A stretch of 10,021 nucleotides of DNA, from positions 1 to 10,021 of the forward strand of contig CAZRXG010000074.1 of assembly GCA_964603985.1 (NCBI GenBank), given 5' to 3'. Positions within the stretch are counted from its first letter, which is position 1. Each line of letters opens with the position of its first letter. This document shows positions 7,251-10,021 of the stretch, piece after piece. This DNA is from CAZRXG01 sp964603985. GTDB taxonomy: Bacteria > Chloroflexota > Anaerolineae > Aggregatilineales > UBA3940. The position numbers were made by a program, and so were the translations under genes. The notes under the pieces were generated by a model, which saw only the letters and a list, made by a program, of their open reading frames with translations, was not told the DNA's origin and ran no database searches.

Positions 7251-7278
7251 TTGACAAAGCCCCCAATAGATGTACATT
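7251..7278 (+). promoter_or_regulatory. Sigma-70-like promoter for ABC-2 permease pair
   Basis: A consensus TTGACA (7251-7256) and TACATT (7273-7278) are separated by 16 bases, with TG immediately before the -10 box. A leader of roughly 35-40 bases contains TAAGGAG (7307-7313), 8 bases before the TTG start. This is the best promoter match seen in the window. Confidence 0.6.
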
Positions 7279-7321
7279 GTATGAGGTTGGCTGCACCACT
7301 CATCGATAAGGAGCCGCCGTC

Positions 7322-8437
7322 TTGAGAGTGTGGCACTCGCTGCGACGCACCATCGCCATCATCTTCAAAGAGTACAAGCACATCTGGCTCGATCCAGGGT
7401 ACTTCTTCCTCACCGTGATGGCCCCCGCCGTGCTGCTGACGCTGCTCTCCTACACCTTCTCCTTCGACATCGACGACGCCAACCTGGCCGTCGTCAACCA
7501 GGACCAATCGCCGCAGTCCTACGAGTACATCCGCGCGCTGACCGCCGACGGCGACATCACCGTCGTCGAGACGATCCAGAGCTACGACCAGGTGGATGCG
7601 CTGTTCAAGGCCAGCAAGATCGACGCTGCCCTGGTCATCCCGCCCGGCTTCCAGAGCGACCTGGACGGCGGGCAGGAGACGCCGGTCAACGTGGTCGTCG
7701 ACGCCACCGACACGGGCACGGCCATGCAGATCGCCAACGCCATCCGGCAGCGCAGCAGCGCCTACGCGGACGGCCTGGAGGAAGCGGGCACCCCGCCCTT
7801 CGACGTGCGCATCCGCATCTGGTTCAACCCCAACCTGGATTCGCAGCACAGCATGATCCCCGGCCTGATGGCGCTCGTCCTGATCCTGCCCGCGATGACG
7901 GTCGCGCTGGGCGTCACCCGGGAGAAGGAGCGCGGCACGTTCGAGATGCTGATCACGACCCCCATCCTGGGGCGCGAATACCTGATCGGCAAGATCGTCG
8001 TGCATTTGAGCATGGCGCTGGTCGGCACGCTTCCGGCGCTGGCGGTCGCGGTCTACTGGTTTGGTGTGCCTTTCCGGGGCAGTCTGGCGCTGTACCTGCT
8101 GCTCACCGCCGACTACATCTTCGCGCTGATGGGCTTCTGTCTGTTCGTCGCCCACTTCGTCCACAACCAGCGTGCCGTGACCTCGATCATCCTGCTGACG
8201 CTGTTTATCCCCAGCTTCTTCCAGACCGGCCTGCTGCTGCCGGTTGACACGTCGTCCATCGTCCCGCAGGTCATCGCCTTCGGCCTCCCGGCCACGCACT
8301 TCATCGCCCTCTCGCGCGGCATCACGCTCAAGGCGCTGACCATGACCGAGCTGCTGCCCGAAGCGCTGATCCTGCTAGGGATGGGCATCGCCGCGACGCT
8401 GGTCAATATCACGCTGTTCGCCAAGAAGGTTCGCTGA
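7322..8437 (+). CDS. ABC-2 type transporter permease, first of pair
   Basis: The 371-residue membrane protein has the ABC2_membrane_3 layout. A cytoplasmic N-terminus with KEYKHIWLDP leads to TM1 (about 27-47). A large extracytoplasmic domain (about 48-175) follows, then five hydrophobic segments near 178-200, 223-247, 255-280, 285-307 and 347-368. After TM2 comes the signature TREKERGTFEMLITTP (199-214), which contacts the ATPase in drug and lipid exporters such as YbhR/YbhS. The start is TTG 7322, fixed by TAAGGAG 8 bases upstream. The second permease begins 10 bases after the stop, so the two are an operon and probably a heterodimer. The exported substrate is unknown, and no ATPase gene is in the window. 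Confidence 0.9.
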   Translation: MRVWHSLRRTIAIIFKEYKHIWLDPGYFFLTVMAPAVLLTLLSYTFSFDIDDANLAVVNQDQSPQSYEYIRALTADGDITVVETIQSYDQVDALFKASKIDAALVIPPGFQSDLDGGQETPVNVVVDATDTGTAMQIANAIRQRSSAYADGLEEAGTPPFDVRIRIWFNPNLDSQHSMIPGLMALVLILPAMTVALGVTREKERGTFEMLITTPILGREYLIGKIVVHLSMALVGTLPALAVAVYWFGVPFRGSLALYLLLTADYIFALMGFCLFVAHFVHNQRAVTSIILLTLFIPSFFQTGLLLPVDTSSIVPQVIAFGLPATHFIALSRGITLKALTMTELLPEALILLGMGIAATLVNITLFAKKVR

Positions 8438-8446
8438 GGTTAAACT

Positions 8447-9562
8447 GTGTTCCACCGGCTCGCTTCGCTCATCAGCAAAGAGTTGGTCCAGATGCTTCGC
8501 GACCGCATGCTGCTGGTCTTCGCGCTGTGCGGGCCTGCGCTTCAACTGATCCTGCTGGGCAACGCCATCAGCCGCGACATCCAGGACATCCCGGTTGCCG
8601 TCGTCGATTACGATCTCACGTCGCTGAGCCGCGACATCGTCACCGCGCTGGACAACACGGTCGAGCTAAAGGTCGTCAGCTTCCCCGGCAGCCTGGACGA
8701 GGCGCGCAGGCAGATGGACGAGGGCGACATCATGGGTGTGGCCGTCATCCCGCGCGGCTTCATGGCGGATTTACAATCGCCGACCGCCGTGCCTCAGGTA
8801 CAGGTTTTTCTCGATGGGGCAAGCTCCTTCATCGCGGGGCGTGCGCTGGGCGCGGCGCAGGGGGCGCTGGATTCGCTGATCGACGAAACGTTGGGCGCTT
8901 CTGACGCCCGGTCCAGGGCCGACATTGACGTTCACATCGATGCGCTGTTCAACCAGACGCTCGACCTGCGCCCCGACTCGATCACTTCCCAGATGGCACT
9001 GATCGCCTTCGAGATCACGACGCTGGTGGCCGTGATGGGCATCGTGCGCGAGCGTGAGATCGGCACGATTGAGATGCTCTCGATCACGCCGCTCCGCCGC
9101 CTGGAGCTGATCGCCGGTAAGGCCATCACCCCGCTCATCATCGGCGTGATCAACTTCCTGGTGATGTTCGTGGTCACGCAGGTCGTGTTTGAAGTCCCGC
9201 AGCGGGGGGCCTTTGCGCTGCTGCTGGCGTTGACGGTGCTGTACCTGGGCTGCGAGGTGGGCTACGCGCTCATGATCTCGACCATCGCCCGCTCGCAGCA
9301 GCAGGCGGTGACGATTGTCTTCGTGTGGGTGATGACCGCGATGGCACTTTCCGGCTTCCTGGTGCCCATCGCCACCCTGCCTGAGACGATGCAGTGGATC
9401 TCGTGGGCGGTTCCCCTGCGTCACTACCTGACGGTGATTCGCGCGGTGATGCTCAAGGGCGCGGGGCTGGCCTCGCTGCTGCCTGAGGTCGCAGCCATGA
9501 TCACCCTGACGGTGGTGATGGTCTCGCTGACGACGCGCACGCTCAGCCGGGCGATTGACTGA
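8447..9562 (+). CDS. ABC-2 type transporter permease, second of pair
   Basis: Also 371 residues, this protein has the same architecture as its neighbour: SKELVQMLRDR, then TM1 (about 21-41), an extracytoplasmic domain (about 42-178) containing the IPVAVVDYD strand, and five further hydrophobic segments. The family signature VREREIGTIEMLSITPL is at 200-216, cleaner than in the first permease. Similar length and topology point to an old duplication with division of labour as a heterodimer. The start is GTG 8447, with GAGGT (8436-8440) overlapping the upstream stop codon and placed 6 bases before the start, so translation is probably coupled. Hydrophobic segment boundaries are by eye. The partner ATPase must be encoded elsewhere. 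Confidence 0.9.
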   Translation: MFHRLASLISKELVQMLRDRMLLVFALCGPALQLILLGNAISRDIQDIPVAVVDYDLTSLSRDIVTALDNTVELKVVSFPGSLDEARRQMDEGDIMGVAVIPRGFMADLQSPTAVPQVQVFLDGASSFIAGRALGAAQGALDSLIDETLGASDARSRADIDVHIDALFNQTLDLRPDSITSQMALIAFEITTLVAVMGIVREREIGTIEMLSITPLRRLELIAGKAITPLIIGVINFLVMFVVTQVVFEVPQRGAFALLLALTVLYLGCEVGYALMISTIARSQQQAVTIVFVWVMTAMALSGFLVPIATLPETMQWISWAVPLRHYLTVIRAVMLKGAGLASLLPEVAAMITLTVVMVSLTTRTLSRAID

Positions 9563-9575
9563 GCAGCACAATTCT

Positions 9576-9599
9576 GTACGCCAGCACGGCGTGTACTTT
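9576..9599 (+). terminator. Hairpin after permease operon, weak terminator
   Basis: GTACGCC (9576-9582) pairs with GGCGTGTAC (9588-9596) with a two-base bulge and a 5-nt loop, then TTT. It begins 14 bases after the permease stop. A second inverted repeat, TCCCGG-TG-CCGGGA (9604-9617), lies between it and the 5S gene. Together they probably separate the converging transcripts. Confidence 0.4.
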
Positions 9600-9643
9600 C
9601 TGCTCCCGGTGCCGGGATTGGTATAGAGAGGGGAATCAAAAGT

Positions 9644-9764
9644 CTTCTGGCGATGGCCTACGTTCCCACCGGGCTACCCCGGCAGTATCATCGGCGCTGG
9701 CGGGCTTAACGACCGGGTTCGGGATGGGACCGGGTGTGTCTCCGCCGCTCTAATCACCAGAAGA
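9644..9764 (-). rRNA. rrf: 5S ribosomal RNA
   Basis: Read on the minus strand, the segment has the 5S signatures. The conserved loop sequence CCCATCCCGAACCCGG lies near 9710-9730, and a GATGATACTG segment follows. The terminal helix is formed by TCTTCTGG (9757-9764) and CCAGAAGA (9643-9650). The length of about 120 bases is normal. Ends are set by the helix and may be off by one or two bases. It is convergent with the permease operon. No 23S 3' end or tRNA is recognisable in the 257 bases upstream of it. Confidence 0.95.
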
Positions 9765-9835
9765 CGATCACAACAGCATAGCTGTTGTGATTCGGCAGTT
9801 TCCGACTGGCGTCGTAAACTGCATGTCGTACTATG

Positions 9836-9846
9836 TTGTTAAGGAC
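9836..9846 (-). promoter_or_regulatory. boxA-like antitermination motif, copy 1
   Basis: On the 5S strand this reads GTCCTTAACAA, resembling the rRNA boxA core CTTTAACAA. It sits in the first 122-base module, nearer the 5S gene, and carries one change from the core. Assignment rests on resemblance and on lying in an rRNA spacer. Confidence 0.3.
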
Positions 9847-9856
9847 TTTCGCTTAG

Positions 9857-9885
9857 GCAAGTTTTTGGCCGCAGCCAAAAACTGC
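9857..9885. repeat. Perfect 10-bp stem hairpin between the two modules
   Basis: AGTTTTTGGC (9860-9869), loop CGCA, and GCCAAAAACT (9874-9883) form an uninterrupted stem that can extend with GCA/TGC around one bulged A. On the plus strand the left arm is T-rich. On either strand it could pause polymerase, or it could be an RNase III target in a pre-rRNA. Confidence 0.7.
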
Positions 9886-9957
9886 ACGATAGTCACAACT
9901 GCACCGTTGTGATTCGGCAGTTTCCAACTGTCGTCAGAAACTGCCCCTTGGCTGTTG

Positions 9958-9968
9958 TTGTTAAAGTC
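9958..9968 (-). promoter_or_regulatory. boxA-like antitermination motif, copy 2
   Basis: On the 5S strand this reads GACTTTAACAA, identical over nine bases to the core of the E. coli rrn boxA (CTTTAACAA). It is the distal copy, first to be transcribed if transcription enters from the right. Confidence 0.4.
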
Positions 9969-9992
9969 GAATAGCGGAAAGGCGTCACGGGC

Positions 9993-10021
9993 ATTAGCGA
10001 TTAGCCATCAGCTATCAGCCA
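9993..10021. repeat. Degenerate 7-bp tandem repeat (ATYAGCN) at window end
   Basis: Four consecutive heptamers, ATTAGCG, ATTAGCC, ATCAGCT and ATCAGCC, run from 9993 to 10020, and a fifth may begin at 10021. The array is cut by the window edge. It resembles the heptanucleotide short tandem repeats described in filamentous cyanobacteria, but relationship is not implied. Confidence 0.75.

Larger units (their letters stand above)
9767..9968. repeat. Duplicated hairpin module upstream of 5S (122-base period)
   Basis: The 20-mer GTTGTGATTCGGCAGTTTCC occurs at 9784-9803 and again at 9906-9925, an offset of 122. TGTTGTTAA recurs at 9834 and 9956 with the same offset. Each unit contains two hairpins: TCACAAC/GTTGTGA (11-bp stem 9767-9791 in unit 1, 7-bp stem 9893-9912 in unit 2) and GGCAGTTT/AAACTGCC-type (9795-9822 and 9916-9945). 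Stem changes are partly compensated, so structure seems kept. The unit occupies the rRNA spacer and is non-coding. Confidence 0.8.

Noticed and set aside
6968..8299. Long minus-strand open frame (443 codons) opposite the lipoprotein and permease
   Set aside because: It crosses two well-supported genes and an intergenic promoter, and has a Gln/Asp/Arg-rich low-complexity translation.
9767..9968. CRISPR array
   Set aside because: There are only two units, each containing several different hairpins, at a 122-base period with related rather than unique spacers, in an rRNA spacer with no cas gene.
9765..10021. tRNA gene in the 5S spacer
   Set aside because: Hairpins were checked for a cloverleaf; no T-loop GTTCRA motif with a matching acceptor stem was seen.

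Overview
The window looks like chromosomal DNA from a high-GC bacterium. The mix of a lipobox lipoprotein, many GTG/TTG starts, a soluble GAF histidine kinase, a SIR2-type sirtuin and paired ABC-2 permeases is what I would expect of Chloroflexota (Anaerolineae-like). That placement is an inference from gene content and style; no marker long enough to settle it is present.

Layout. Positions 1-162 hold a 13-bp tandem repeat and a terminator-like hairpin, probably the end of an upstream transcript. A zinc-dependent medium-chain dehydrogenase (163-1107, +) follows, convergent with a minus-strand block. Read in its own direction, that block runs sirtuin (5031-4249), GAF histidine kinase (4252-3014), GT4 glycosyltransferase (2886-1765) and class I SAM methyltransferase (1731-1129). 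Sirtuin and kinase overlap by an ATGA. Glycosyltransferase and methyltransferase are 33 bases apart and have lower GC in sampled stretches than their surroundings, suggesting a separate, possibly acquired, pair. Diverging from the sirtuin is an OmpR/PhoB-type response regulator (5234-5920, +), followed by a strong intrinsic terminator. The roughly 200-base divergent region contains plausible promoters in both directions, a 6-bp inverted repeat over the sirtuin -35 box, and an 11-bp-spaced direct repeat of the kind OmpR-family regulators bind.

The right half is plus-strand: a secreted lipoprotein with a glycoside-hydrolase-like TIM-barrel domain (6062-7228), then two ABC-2 type permeases (7322-8437 and 8447-9562) behind a TTGACA promoter. 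No ATPase gene for them lies in the window. They converge on a minus-strand 5S rRNA gene (about 9644-9764).

Upstream of the 5S (9765-10021) is an unusual spacer. A hairpin-rich module occurs twice at an exact 122-base offset, each copy carries a boxA-like antitermination motif on the 5S strand, and a 7-bp tandem repeat runs off the window edge. No 23S 3' end is recognisable there.

Functionally, the centre is probably a phosphorelay: GAF kinase to OmpR-type regulator, with an NAD-dependent deacylase translationally coupled to the kinase. The two most unusual items are this sirtuin/kinase/regulator arrangement and the duplicated hairpin spacer in front of the 5S gene.
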